Source of the DNA: Ceratodon purpureus
Lineage: Eukaryota; Streptophyta; Bryopsida; Pseudoditrichales; Ditrichaceae
NCBI GenBank assembly: GCA_014871385.1
Contig: CM026426.1
Coordinates: 48,281,611-48,345,610 of the forward strand
DNA length: 64,000 nucleotides
Direction of reading: 5' to 3'
The translations under genes were made by a program, and so were the position numbers. The notes beneath the pieces are model-generated. The model ran no database searches and was not told where the DNA came from. It worked only from the letters and a program-made list of their open reading frames with translations. Shown piece by piece: positions 20,917-33,969 of this stretch (position 1 is the first letter of the stretch; every line of letters starts with the position of its first letter).

Positions 20917-23180
20917 TTGGAACAGTGTTACACCTACTTCCTCGGAAACGCTACTTGTGGAATTTTAAATCGTCGGCAGCCAACTGTAATATAATTGCAA
21001 CTTGAAACAACCGTTCAAACAACATATATAACTTGTACGAAAATCACGATTTCGAATACATGTACATTAATTTCAAAAACAGCTTCAAAAAACTTCTTGG
21101 CACAGATACTTTACGACAACACACATGGGATTCATACATTTCGGGAGTTGGCTTGCAAGCATCTTCTATTCTCCGATCACTTTCACTACCTTGAAATATT
21201 AAAGTACAAACAACCAATTAATCGAATGATATGTAGAAGGTGTCTCATACTTACATGGTCTGACAGGAACTTCGTAATCTGATCGGTGAGTACCCAAGAA
21301 ACCAAAAATCTGTATTAACACTAGCGACGTGAATGCATTAGCCATAGAACAGGAATGCGATCCTTATAACAGTACTGCGACCTCAGGTTACATTTCGAAG
21401 CAACTGACTACAGAAGAGTCGAACTCAACCTCTATGACAGCACAAAGCTTTTATCTACATTAGTGAGCAGTCGAAGAATACACAGCATTAATTTCTAAAA
21501 TCATGCAGACCTGACTCAGAGCTTCAGCACGAAGAACTACGACATGAAGAGATAGAGCAATTGAGACTCCACAATATACTTACAAACACGTAGCTATGTC
21601 CAAAATAAAAATTAGGCGGTAGAATACATTCTACTAACCTTAACACATTGTCGCGCCTCCAGCTCGAAGAAACGAGACCGCAGATACCACTCCGCAGCAC
21701 GTCCAGACAATGTTACAAGCTGACGATAAACTCATGTGTGTCTTAGCTACTCCAACGCTCATAAACACAGACACAACGATTCTAAACACACACTCTGTAA
21801 CCCTACAGACTAATGCAGTATGGAACAATGCGTAAGTAACAAGGACTGATAGTGAAGATGGACAGACCTCGTGATGGTTAATTGCAACACATCAGCCCAA
21901 ATAGGTTAGAACCTCTCCATCACACCTACATTGTCATGATACAGGCCGTCATTCATAACCCTCTTAAGTGGGCTAAGTGACAGGTATTTGCCACCCCAGC
22001 AGTAATTGTTCATAGATGATTACACAATGAGCGTAAATTTCACATCAGCCGATAATGTGGAAGGCTAGGTGAGTATTCATTACTCCTACACATACACTCT
22101 ACAGTTCACTTCATAATGATTTCATAATACAGATGTAATCGGATTTCATTACATGTCATGCAATGAACCTCATGATTATGTAGTCTGTGAGGTAATGCCG
22201 ATAAGCCATGATGTCCCAATCTGGAGCCACTTTTAATGTTAACTGTGATGGAGTTTAATCAAGCATTATAGATTTGTAAGTGAAAGTCGTTAATGACAAA
22301 AATGAAATGAAATTCTGTACATTCGATACCGATGTTCATTTGTTGCAGCTGTTTTAAGCTTCCCTTCATATACTTTGATTCTTTGCGTTAGCTATTCAAC
22401 CAAACCGGCCACTAATCGTGTTCTGAGACGTACTTTAAAGTTTACATAGTTTTATTTGAAGTGACATCATCAGTAAATAACTTCTTTTCAACCTAATTTA
22501 TGACCTTTTGTTTCCAACACTGTAGTTATTTCTAAAACTTTGAAATGTAATATGACGGATTTTCTGGTACTTATCGTATATTATATTTCTTTTTTTGTTT
22601 AACACCTTTCATCTTCATATGTGCTGCAATTCTGTTTCAGACGAAGCCAGTCTCACAAAGCAATCTCAGATGAAGAAACTCCACTTGAAAATACTTTATG
22701 AAGTTCAGGAGAACTGACTTGGCCCTATGGTTGGTGATTGTCCACTAATTAAACTAACAGTAATGGTGTGCATATAAAATTTATAGGTTCAACAATTAAC
22801 GAAAGAAGGTATTTGCATTCGATTAAATCGTTATACGTCTGCAGTGTTAGCATGATTTATGATCATAGTGAGATGTACTTTCGAGATCCGGAATCATGGA
22901 TAACATTTACGAGTAATTATTATTGCGCCATTTAGAAATCTTAGTAAATAAGAAAAAGCGCTCATGTAGATACCACAATAAGTTGTAAAAGATTTGAAAT
23001 GGATTTCTATGATTACCTTTCATCAATCACACTTCCCTTCACCACCAGGTTGTGCCCTGCTTCATATAGATATGCACAAGCCACTGTTTTCAGTACACGA
23101 GCTCCACACCGTTTTGTTCCTCAACGGAGTCTGTCTTTCCTTAAGCTAAGTGTAGATTGTCGCTCCGTTCCTCGACTGTC
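20917..23180. other. AT-rich intergenic, nothing recognised
   Basis: Short frames only. One truncated palindrome lies at 20972. No RNA gene or terminal repeat could be identified. Confidence 0.5.
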
Positions 23181-23489
23181 ATGTCTTCTGCATTGCATAT
23201 GGATTCTGCGTCCCTTTATGCTTGGTTGTCCCACATTCAGTTGCATCGCGTTCAACACGACTTAATGTACCCGGATATTCCCGCGCTGGTGCACATTATG
23301 CGTTACTCCAACACTTTCGAGTTCGATGAAGACTGCTACGCGGAGGTCAAGTTATTAGGGAGCGCGTCCGGTATTCCTTACGAGGAATTTGTAAAGCACG
23401 ATGCTCGTCCCATTCCATATGCAGGTACATGTGATGTAAATCCGCTTGTTGTTGATGATGATGTCTCACTATCTCCGGCCGAGACGTAG
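23181..23489 (+). CDS. Hypothetical 102-aa ORF
   Basis: From ATG at 23181 the product starts MSSALHMDSASLYAWLSHIQ, has a helical N-terminal half and an acidic end (VVDDDVSLSPAET). GTACATGTG near 23426 could be a donor, so the natural product may differ. There is no recognised domain. Weak support. Confidence 0.25.
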   Translation: MSSALHMDSASLYAWLSHIQLHRVQHDLMYPDIPALVHIMRYSNTFEFDEDCYAEVKLLGSASGIPYEEFVKHDARPIPYAGTCDVNPLVVDDDVSLSPAET

Positions 23490-25178
23490 TACTTCTCTAA
23501 CAAGTCATCCAATTGACAACAGGTATTGAATCTGCTACTGTATTTGGAACCGGAGATTATAAGGAAGAGTTAGTCGGTGAGTGTGATTACGTCGGCACCA
23601 CTTCTCGCAACCGCTACACCGGACATTCCAACAATGCGCTGCCCTCGCCTCCCTGAAATTATACCTCATAGAAGACAAACGGTCACAACGGAGGTATGTA
23701 AATTACTCTTTTTGTAACTTGTTTCGCAAGAAACTGTCCAGTTTCTTATTCGTCTCTCTATTATGGTAATCGCTTAAACGCTTAATGCTATGTTCGTATT
23801 GTATCAATAACTTGCAATTTGGAAACGTGGTATCAGGAAACTCTTTCGTAGTTGGAAGAACATACCCGAAGACAGGCCACGCCCCTGAATGTCGTCACTC
23901 GTCCGGGTGATTCCAAAGTTCTGTTTCAGTCTTCCTCCATGTGCCGGGATATGTACACTCTGTTCATAGATCGCACAGTATTATTTTTGGCTCATGCTTT
24001 AATGATGAATATACATTCGGAATTTCTTCGTACACACTCTGTAGTTTATTACTTACGCAGGATAAATAAACACTCAGAATATTTTATCCCTTCTCGCTAC
24101 TGACAACGGATGTGGACGATACAATGCTACTGTAATTTGTCCATAGAACCATGTACTAACATATCAATATAATTGTTCCCTCTATTTTTTCCGTGGTCTG
24201 TTCTCATAGTCTGAATTTTGGGATATGCATTCTTTACATACTCAATGCTGAGCTCGATCATAATATAAATAGAATGTGCATTCTTGTCTGTTATCATACC
24301 TTCACCCCCGCAACTGATGTATACATGGTTGGCTTTGATATAAAACCCGACCCCCTTTGAAATTCCCTTCGTTTTTTTGTTGACGTCCCTGCATTTGGTA
24401 ACATGTGCAAAAATTAATCTGCACAGCACGAACTTATTTCGACAACACATCATTGATTTAGACAACTACTTCTGTATACTGATCATAAGAATCATAACTT
24501 TGTCTTGACATAAACATCTTCCATTTTTTTCAATAGAAACTCTGAAATCGTTAACAAATCAGTATTGATATATGAAAACATCAGTTGATTCATAATAATT
24601 TCCATCGTTTAGGACTGATACGGTTCACTCAAAACAGTCACAACCAACACTTGGAAAGATTCAATCATTTTTTAGATAGGTCAGACGCCAAATTTGAAGA
24701 ACGAACACCATCATCTGACAGACATTCCTCTTTCTACCAACAGAGTACTCCGGTGGATCACACATCGTTGTTAATTTTGAAATTAACAAACCATTCTTTC
24801 AAAAACAAAGGATTCAATGATAGCAACAAACAGGATCAATAACAAAATTACACTTATGTGCTTAGTCTTTATTATTTGAACAACAGAACATTACATGACA
24901 ATCACATGCCAAAATTGAGGTTTCTCCTAAGCAGATTAATGGATAGTTGATCAAGGTCTGTTGACAGCCATTCACATTTTGCAAAGCAAAAAACCAAAAT
25001 ATCAACAAGAAAAAGAGAAAATGAAATCGATGTATTAAAAGAGGGTTCATTCAGTACTATTGAAAATCAAATTCAATATCATTTATGGATTAAACACACC
25101 TTCAACATGACCAAATCTATGTCATGTATCAACCGTGAATAATCCATATAATGGAGTCTGAACCCATACTTTTTTTGA
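23490..25178. other. AT-rich intergenic, nothing recognised
   Basis: No coding frame with convincing composition. Frames such as 24585-24842 look random. Confidence 0.5.
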
Positions 25179-25796
25179 CTATGCTTTTCCCGAACTGCAC
25201 CCTTCTCGAGCTCTATTCTCATCTTCGTCTCCAGGTTCCCTCTCCTCTCCTCGGAGCTTCCTTCGGCGTTGGACTTCTTTAAACCTCTTTGCTAGCATTC
25301 TCCACTCCCTCTCCATGTCCTTCTTCGAATACGCTAAATCCAGACAGTCACGTCGAATTGTGTAAATGTCTTCAGCGGGTCCAAACTCTCCCTCGTCAAT
25401 AGGCTGCTGACAACAGAACTCGTCAAACGAAAGATGCATGTCCCAAATCTCGGGGGATTGATCAACTCTACTAAGATGCTCTTCATACTCTCTCAGCATC
25501 CTATCGAATTCATTTTCACCAAGTGATACAACGCTGTCCTCTGATGATTTATCCACTTGATAAGCGGAGTCACTCGGATCAGAGAGCTCAACATCTCCAG
25601 CATCGGTACCCGGCTTCCTTGAGCGCAACACCACATAACTGCTGCAACCTCCATTGAACTTATAGTCTAATCCATCCCGCCATTCACTGATTTCCTCTCT
25701 CTTTCGCTTCGTGCTATTGCCTAACTCATTCGTGGAATCAGGATCCTCTAGAGAGGCTAGTTTTCCCGATGAGTTCTTCACTGGTTCTGCGGACAT
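25179..25796 (-). CDS. Hypothetical 205-aa charged protein next to the transposase gene
   Basis: ATG at 25794-25796, stop at 25179. The N-terminal third has a basic TKRKREE motif (possible nuclear signal). The C-terminal 70 residues are a strongly charged helix (KKDMEREWRMLAKRFKEVQRRRKLRGEERE), probably a coiled coil. An intron acceptor (TTTTTCCAG) lies just upstream at about 25824, so a 5' exon is likely. It is on the same strand as and downstream of the CACTA transposase and could be an accessory transposon gene, but there is no recognised domain. Confidence 0.4.
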   Translation of the reverse strand: MSAEPVKNSSGKLASLEDPDSTNELGNSTKRKREEISEWRDGLDYKFNGGCSSYVVLRSRKPGTDAGDVELSDPSDSAYQVDKSSEDSVVSLGENEFDRMLREYEEHLSRVDQSPEIWDMHLSFDEFCCQQPIDEGEFGPAEDIYTIRRDCLDLAYSKKDMEREWRMLAKRFKEVQRRRKLRGEEREPGDEDENRAREGCSSGKA

Positions 25797-26621
25797 CGCT
25801 ACAAAATGTACTCCTTGTACCTGGAAAAAACAAAACTTAGTACCATACAATGGATTGTGAGTAGGTCCCCATAAACACTTGTAATCTCGTATCTGAAGTG
25901 GACTGAGAGTTGAACATAACCTGCCCATGTCGACGGATACTCCTAGTCCATACTGTTAAACATACTTTACATGCAGAAAAGGACTGCTGGACTAATGGTC
26001 CGTGTACTGAAAGTGTCAGCAAGAGGTAGTCTGCGCTGTTTTGGAGTCCAGGCGTAGTCACGTGGGAGAGTAAAAAAAATACTGCTCGACAATGCATAAA
26101 CTGAGAATACAAGAGTTGTTTCTAACACATCACAGTGTTGAACGGGAATCTATTCAAATTACACTGTTGGAGACAAAGTAAATTGTGACTTACTGGTATT
26201 CACTCTCCTTGTCCATACGAATGATTTCTCAATAATATTTTAATCCTGAGAAAGCACTCCGTAGCGCTCCCATTTCCTCTGCAACGATCACAATACAGGT
26301 CCTGACTCCTACCGTCTGTGATGCAGATTATAACTCTGTATGAAACGTTTGCGTTTTCAAAGCATGTTGGAGTGAAATGGATGTTACAATCTAGTACTTG
26401 CTTGTTAACTGCTGAATTTATTCCGCTATTAAATTAATGGATTTAGACTCTATTAAACAGGTGGTGTAGTTCTCAGTTAGATTCCTTGTTTTTAAATAAA
26501 AATCTAATCAAAATAAAAATGACAGCAAGTAAACATTGCAAGACTTGCACGGGTCATAGTATGACATAATAAAAAAGTTGAGACATATACTCAAAACATA
26601 GAACAGTCTTTACCTTATTAA

Positions 26622-29600
26622 CTACGATGCTCCAGAGTTTCTCTGTTTTTTCCTTTGTCGACGGTTGCTCGGATCCTGTGGTTTTTTCCGCGTGGGTCTC
26701 TGAATTTCTCTTTCAAAACCTTGTAATGCAAGTGCATTGTCGACATCGTTCAACACGATGGCCCCTGTTAAGTCAGGTTCTGCAGGATGTTCATTGAAAG
26801 CATAGCTTGGCATCATTCCACTTGGCACAACATTTGTGGAAATGAAGACATCGTCATCTTCCTCCATCATCCTTCTAGCACGAGCCTCCTTCCTTAAAAC
26901 AACTTTCCAGTCCGAACCGGTGGGATGCAGATCGTCATCAGCGAAGAATACCTGTGTACATTGACTCGGGAAAACAAAACTGTCCACTGATTTTGGGACA
27001 TTGTTCTTGAAGTTAACAACTAGAAAACCATCATCATCCCTTACGTACGTGGATCTCATAAATTTGTCATGTCGTTTTTTCCATTGACAGGAAAACAAGA
27101 TAATAGGCGTTTTTAGTTCACCATAATCAAGCACATATATATCTTCAAGTATACCTACGTAGTCTTTACAGGATCCACATGAATGCTCGTTCACTTCAAA
27201 ACAAGCAACTCCACAATCGAAAGTGTTCAGAGATCTATGGTAATCATCATCCACCCGCCAATGGTTTCCGTACGCTTTCATTTTGGCGTACCTTTTACAT
27301 TTCATTGACGGTGGGTTGGAGAGAAGGAGAGTGTCGGATTCGTTAGGGTCAGCCATGTCCAACTCCTCCGAGTGTATACGTCTCTTCAACCATATCTCCA
27401 CTGGACCAACTCCTCCTCCGCTGCTCTCAAATTCGGTCTCCCATTCACTTGTACGAACAAAACACGCAAGCCAACACACATGTCAGATTTCAAACAATGG
27501 CCGCTGTCATTGTATTTTTTCGTGATATGATGCAGAATACGAGACGATGTAACACCTGTAACCTCTTAAGAAGTTGTACATTTTTCATACTTCAACATAT
27601 TATGTATGTGCATAGTAGACTATTTTTTAACATAACTGAATGCTAAATAATGTTCTAATAAACATAATGCAACATAGATTTGAACTGCGATGGCGATATT
27701 CAAATGACTATCCACTCAATTCATATGAAAGCAGTAACTTTAAACCTAGGTCACTATAACAGTACCTGTAATACGCAGCAGTGAGCGTGGAATTACGTAT
27801 GACATATTTATGTGCTTGATCTCGTTGTGCTCTAGTCAAGAAAACATCTTTTGAAGCTCCTTCTAAAACCTCAAATTCCGCCGAGTCCTCAGGATCTGCA
27901 TCCCATACACGCCTCCTCACCACATCGTAGCCATGCATATAGGAAGTGGCAAACCCCATCGTCTCATCTAGTAGATGTCCATGAGCAATGGAGGCTTCAG
28001 GACGTGCCCGATTTTTCACATGGTTTTTCAGGGTCATCATCGTCCTCTCGATAGGATACATCCAGCGCACCTGTGTGGGACCTAAGAGAAAAAGCTCATT
28101 CACCAAATGAAAGGGTAAATGTGCCATGATGTTAAAAAAAGTTAATGGGAACGTAATCTCCATTAAACACATTGTAATTGCTACATCCTCCCGAAGATCT
28201 TCCTCATTAGCTGGGTCCCAGACTTTACAGCAAAGTCTTTGGAATATTCTTGAAGACCTCATAATAGCCATCCTTGTTGTTGGTTCCATCAGACCTCTCA
28301 ACCCCAGCGGCATGAGCGTCTGCATCAATACATGGTAGTCGTGAGACTTTAAGGCACCAAATTTTTTTTCTCGTATGTAGGATCCCATTTCAGAACAATA
28401 ATTAGACGGTAACTTCAGCTGCTCCAGACGCCTACAGAAGGTATCAAATTCAGATGGCTTCAATACATAGTTCGCCGCTGGTTTTAGCATACGGTTGGCG
28501 TTATTAGGATCCTTTGTCATCCACAAATGTCTTCTTATCCCTTCACGCTGCATGTCTCTTTGAACCTTGACACTGTCTTTCTCCTTTGATCCACAGATAG
28601 TCTTGAGTACGTTTTCTGCGAAGTTTTTTTCGCAGTGCATAATGTCCAGAGAGTTTCGTATTACTAAATGCTGCAAAGACAAACAACGAGATATCAGAGT
28701 TGTAGCTCATGTAAAACGACAAAACTGATTTCTATACTCGTGACTGCGATGCTAGTGCTTCACGCTCTGGGGAGCACGCAGCCGGCTATGGAACAATTCT
28801 GCGAGTCACCAAGCTATAAACAGTTACATAGAAACTAACTTAAACAAATTCATGGAGTTAATCACGTTACTACTCCGATATTACTATAAAATCACATTTA
28901 ATATGATATTCAGATACTGTTATGACTGTTGAGTAAGTTTCGAATTATTTTGAAACTGTCATTATTTAGTTCTAACTGAAGTATTATGAAATACGTTATT
29001 CTTATCAAGAAACACCCATAAGAAATTAATATAATAATTAAGAAGGGAAAAATACTATTACACCCTTCGAAACAGTACTGCCAAAAATGTAGATGTTACG
29101 TACCTTCATGATAGTGGAAGGAACTCGATGACATAGACTAATCCGTAAGAAACCAACTTAGATAACCATACATTACAGGACTTGCAAACAGTGACCACAA
29201 TATCACTGAATAATAACAAAATATCCGTACTATTTACAATGAGGACATAACAAACCACTAGCAAAGTGACACAGTGTTAAGAAGACATATCCAGTTAAAA
29301 AAAAATTTAAGAAAACAATAAAATAATAATCACAGAGAAAAAAATTTATAAATCTATAATAAAAATCCACATCAAACTCCGTACAGATGGTAAACGTGAC
29401 TAGTAAAGCCTACACCTACAATGTGGTTTTATGGGATCATCATCTACTATTCGAGTAACAACCAAACGGAACGAAGTAAACTAACAAAGCTTAAATTTCC
29501 ATTACCTATATTATTAACAACTTCCTAACGGAATTGATGCAGAAATTGAATTCACATAGCTATATGGCTTTCAGCACCACAGCAGAGCGACATGAACACT

Positions 29601-32223
29601 CCAGTATAGTCTTGATACCCTTTAATAACAAGCTGATTTAAACAAGACAGACTTAAAAATGCAGAACAAATTTAAGTGGCTTACTCTACGGTGAAATCAC
29701 ATAAACGTGATTCGACAATTCAAAGTACAATTCTAATTATAACAGAGTACGGGAACTTGATACGGCCAGGTTGATATACCGAGGTATATGTGCAACTCAT
29801 CGGAAATGGTTGAGTTGGTTCGAAACTAAAGTTTGTACAACCGCTGTGCTCCCAAAATAAAAATAAATAAAAAAAGGAACTGGACCGCGTGATTGAAGTA
29901 GATTACTAAAATACTTAGTTAGAGGTTCAAAAAGCTTAGATATAATCAACTAAAACTATTTCAAATCTTTCCATATCTAGTTTTTTTAGAATGACCAAAG
30001 TAGCGAAATAACAGTTAAGTGATTCCTTTTCACTGGAAAACGTAACAGTCATGAAATCAAAGTTTGGGAAAAAATACTTAGAACACCGCATAGGCATTAT
30101 ATTCGAATGTAAGGCACCAGATGTTTGATTACCTCCCAGTAAGGTAGTTCGTAAAACGCGCTCCACCTCTTAACGCCATGCACCTGAGAAGGGTCTCGGA
30201 TGTTATTCTTCGTGGATTCTCGATCTACTGGTTTCTTCCGCTTGGATGGTTGTGATATACCGCTGGCTGCCTGCGTTGAACGTCCATTTCGTCTTGTAGT
30301 CCTCCTCGACGACTCTCCATGCTGGTTAATTCTATCTTCCGCTCTAGCATTGTCTTCACGTTGGCTGTTACCGAGTCCGCCACCATCTTGTGCACTGTTC
30401 GCAGATGGCTGCACATTTCCAGTAAAGCGTAGTCCACCTGTATCTTCTGATGCTCTCTTCCTCTTACCACCCCTCAAATATTTCTGGTACTCCAAGAATG
30501 CGGCCTTCTGCTCTTGAGGAGTCTTAGTCACTGGAGGAAGTCGATCTTCTGTATGTCCATCAAATAATGAGTCGAACCGTGCCGAACGAATATAGTGGTC
30601 AGGGCGCACCCACCTCCTTGCATCACGGTATGTCATTTTCTGACTTTCATACGCGTATTTAGCTCTCATTTGATTCCCACAGGGTGGACACGCTGTGTAC
30701 CCATGATGAGACGTACCTGATATAGTTCCATATCCTGGAAAGTCATGTGTAGTATACAAAACAGCGGCCCGAAGTTTGAAGTAGTGATTTCCTTCCGGAG
30801 CCAACACATCGTAAGCAGGTACCCCTTTCCAAAGATTTTTTAATTCATCTATTAATGGTCTAATCCACACATCAAAGTACTGGAATGGTACCTGGTGTTT
30901 TCCCGGTATTAACAAGGTCAACATGGTAAAAAACTTTTTCGTAATTAGCCACGGTGGAAGATTCAATAGGCTCGTAAGAACCGGCCACGCAGCCCATGTT
31001 GACTTGTGTAATTTAAAGGGACAGATTCCGTCGCAAGCCACTTGCAGTCTGACATCTCTATCATCTTCACCGAATCCCATTGTGTCGCACAACGCAGGAT
31101 CCATGTTGTCTAGACCTGCCCAGGCTTGGGAATCCGCAAGGAACCTCATCTTCCCATCCCTGCTTTTGTTCTCACTGTGCCATCTCATAAGCTTAGATAA
31201 CACTGGTATCCTAAAGAATCTTTGAAGTCTGGGTGTCATAGGGAAAAAACGCAAAACCATGAGGGGTCTTGTTTTGTGGATCATGTCTCCGAATCACGGC
31301 GATTCACATTTAGGACACCTATCCAAATCCTTTGTGGAGTCCTCGTCAAAAAGTACACAACCTTTGGGGCACCCATCGATATTTACAAAATCTAGCCCTA
31401 ATCTCCTGGTTAACGTCTTTGCTTGATAAAAGGAACTTGGAAGGCAGTTGTTTGAGGGTAGCAAACATTTGATCGTCGCTAGGATATCATCCGCGGCCTT
31501 CTCCGTGATTCCAGCATGTGTTGCCACTAGATTTACTACCATGATTGTTGCAGCAAGTTTTGAGTGGGCCGAGTCCTTGTAGAGTAGTTGCATTGCTTCC
31601 TCTAATGCCCTTGCGTCTCTAATTCTTTCATCCTCCATTCGCGGATCCAGTTGGTTGAAGTCTGTGTCTGGGCGTTGGTTGCTGTGTTCTGGTGCGTCTC
31701 TGTCAGCAGATGGCATACCATGTACCGCATCTTCTCCACCATGTCCGGTCTCCCCTGCTGCTCCATCAACAGGTATATCGCTATTAATTCCTGTGATCTC
31801 ATCTACTGTTTCCATGGCAGACATGGTGATATCGTTCACTCTCTCTTCCGCAGCCGTGAAGTTCTCCAGCTCTTGAAACATGTGCTGCAACATCTCTCTA
31901 ACCTGAACTCCATTATGTCGTGGTTGAGATCGAGAAGCTTCAGCAGCCATTCTATTCGTGAAATCAGTCTCCCACTCTTCATCCGAAGAATCGGGATCTT
32001 CTGGCCCCCTCCATGTACGACAGTCTGACGATCTTCCATACCTCAGAAGATGTTTTTCCACCTCCTGTATTTTGTGAGCCTGTCCTATCCCTTTATGTAA
32101 TTCGCATGGACATTGAATTTTGTGGAAGTTGTACAATCTTGCACGCTGTTTTTCTCGTTCCCATAACTTGTCATCCCTTGCTTTTATTCGTCTTTCATCT
32201 TGAATCGAATACCTCGCGGACAT
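26622..32223 (-). pseudogene. CACTA (En/Spm) tnp2-type transposase gene, one in-frame TGA
   Basis: Three exons: 30133-32223, 27766-28670 and 26622-27447. The introns are GT/AG and the phases match throughout, for 3,822 nt or 1,274 codons. Domains in order: N-terminal Cys segment (QCPCELHKG, transposase-associated type), CPKC zinc-like pair, then the tnp2/Transposase_21 core with WHSENKS, DSQAWAGLD, RDVRLQVACDGICPF, WPVLTSLLNLPPWL, PLIDELKNLW and TTHDFPGYGTISG. DUF4218-like follows at the start of exon 2 (VIRNSLDIMHCEKNF), and DUF4216-like in exon 3 (DYVGILEDIYVLDYG...ILFSCQW). A TGA at 31294-31296 sits between CPKCESP and FGDMIHK in the same frame; one C-to-T change from CGA would produce it. 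This cut-and-paste transposase probably no longer makes full-length protein. Confidence 0.9.
28671..30132 (-). other. Intron 1 of the tnp2 gene (1,462 bp)
   Basis: GTAATC donor after LPYWE and TTGTCTTTGCAG acceptor before HLVIRNSLDIM, phase 0. AT-rich; no embedded gene or repeat was recognised. Confidence 0.7.
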
Positions 32224-33969
32224 TCTGATCTGAAGTCATCGGAAAACAGAAATCCAACATCTTCAAAATACAACAAATTAAGTCACACGGAGGGGATGAA
32301 GATTTTACTTCAAACAACAACACTGATATGTTGGACTAATATGACACTGCCTGTTCAATAATATCTCACAAAACCCGGTGTAGTTGTAAATCTGATTGTC
32401 ATTGCCGTTTATAACAACAATTTTGGTGAAGGTTTTCAGAAATATGTACCTCGATGTTCACGACCGCAGTGTTGTAGAGAATTGTGGATGTCCAACCTGA
32501 TGAGCATCGTTCACATCTAATATGAATCGAGATATCAATGATTTTCAAAGTTTGTGTTATCTGAGTAGGTCACAGAACACAGTCGTTAATGCTGTAATCA
32601 CATTGCAAGTTTCACTGATTCAGTTTCTCACAAGCGACGGTTCGTAAAATATCATGATTTTGAAGTTAAACAATCCCTGAAGCCATATAAAATAACATAT
32701 GCATTACTACATTTTTAGATTACAAGCTTGTTTATCGGAATTTAATACACATAGCGGAATACTTCCCATCCGTCATAGAATAACATTGAAACATTTCCAA
32801 ACGCTTCAAATGATTGCTCAGAAGAACAAAGTACACTTCGATAGATTTTACCTTCGGTGGTCATTGTGATTTTGAACAACGTCTACTGGTTCTTCAACAA
32901 TTCGAATTTCCTTTCCTTATGATTCAGTATGTCGAGATTAGGGTTTAGCAGTCGGACTACTATTGTTGCTCGTATTGTATCATAGAAACGCGAAACCTAA
33001 TCCATGGGAAAACCATACACGCCCAACACTTTAAGTAGGATGAGTTGGATAAATATTTGACTATTACATTGTCATAGCTATATCCGCATTCTGTCAAGCA
33101 TGGTTCATACACATTGCGCATGATCAAAGAAAGCTTCCAAACAACTCACGATGGTCAATCGGTGACGCAGTTATTTGCCCACAATATTGTAGAGTAAGAG
33201 AATACGAACCATCGAGATTCACAAACAGTGGAGTATCCATTCAATACTGAGTAAGGATCAATGACTTACACGGAATTCGAACAGGTCTTTCGCGGAAAGG
33301 ACGATTGGAACTTCATCTCATGATGGGGCCCGTAGAGAGTGGTTGCCAAACCCTACTTTTGGATCATTTGTGTATTAAGTGCAAAAGCTGAATTGGTGGG
33401 CAAAATAAATGACAATTTCCACGATCAGTACAGACGTAAGACAACCATCCAATGTCAAAGAACAGAAATGCATAGAGTGGGGAGTACATCAAATTTCGCA
33501 ATCAACATTAACAAAAAAGAATCCCGCAAACGAATAATATTAACAAACTTTGAATAAAAAATGAGATCACCTGTAGGGAGTTCCTAAGAGATGATTACGA
33601 TCATAGCGAGGAAGAAGGAGTTCAGGGGTACCTGAGTACTGACTCCCGCATCTTTGAAAAGTATTCCAGCACACGCGAAGGCCGAGTTCAAACTGATGGG
33701 ATATTGGAAAGAACTTACTAATTTCGAACCGGCAGTCCAGTACGGGTTCTATGTAAGGTCATGGCTGCCTCAACTTACAGGTCTACAAGGCGTCGTCGCC
33801 ACAATCTGAAACCCTCTTTCTCTATATGTTCGTATAGTCTCAACCTCACTCAATACGTTTACGGCAAATCTCTCGTGATTTTCTCAGATTGTGGTAGGTC
33901 TGTTTCAGTTCAATTGCTGTAGTTACTCTATTGGCCGGTGTTGTGTTCAACGACTAAGGTACCGTGAGT
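32224..33969. promoter_or_regulatory. Divergent promoter region between the two CACTA genes
   Basis: A 1.7-kb non-coding interval separating the tnp2 gene (minus) from the second transposon gene (plus). No TATA box or operator is assigned. It would have to supply both promoters. Confidence 0.4.

Larger units (their letters stand above)
3569..20984. repeat. Dispersed 17-bp GC-rich inverted repeat family (GTCGGCGGGCAGCCGAC and variants)
   Basis: The motif is a 6-bp inverted repeat, GTCGGC/GCCGAC, around a 5-nt centre (usually GGGCA, GGACA or the complements). Copies start at about 3569, 3699, 3799, 3901 (the last three inside the 100-bp tandem repeat, with a changed centre), 4952, 5067, 5274, 7350, 8868, 9220, 9298, 10239, 10312, 10386, 10461, 10534, 10607, 10648, 12150, 13610, 14460, 15050, 15928, 16313, 17219, 17453, 18296, 18517, 18742 (weak) and 20972 (truncated). 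Both orientations occur. Members sit in introns, in spacers and inside reading frames. I saw no clear copy from 21 to 64 kb. Each copy could fold as a small hairpin in DNA or RNA. Confidence 0.9.
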
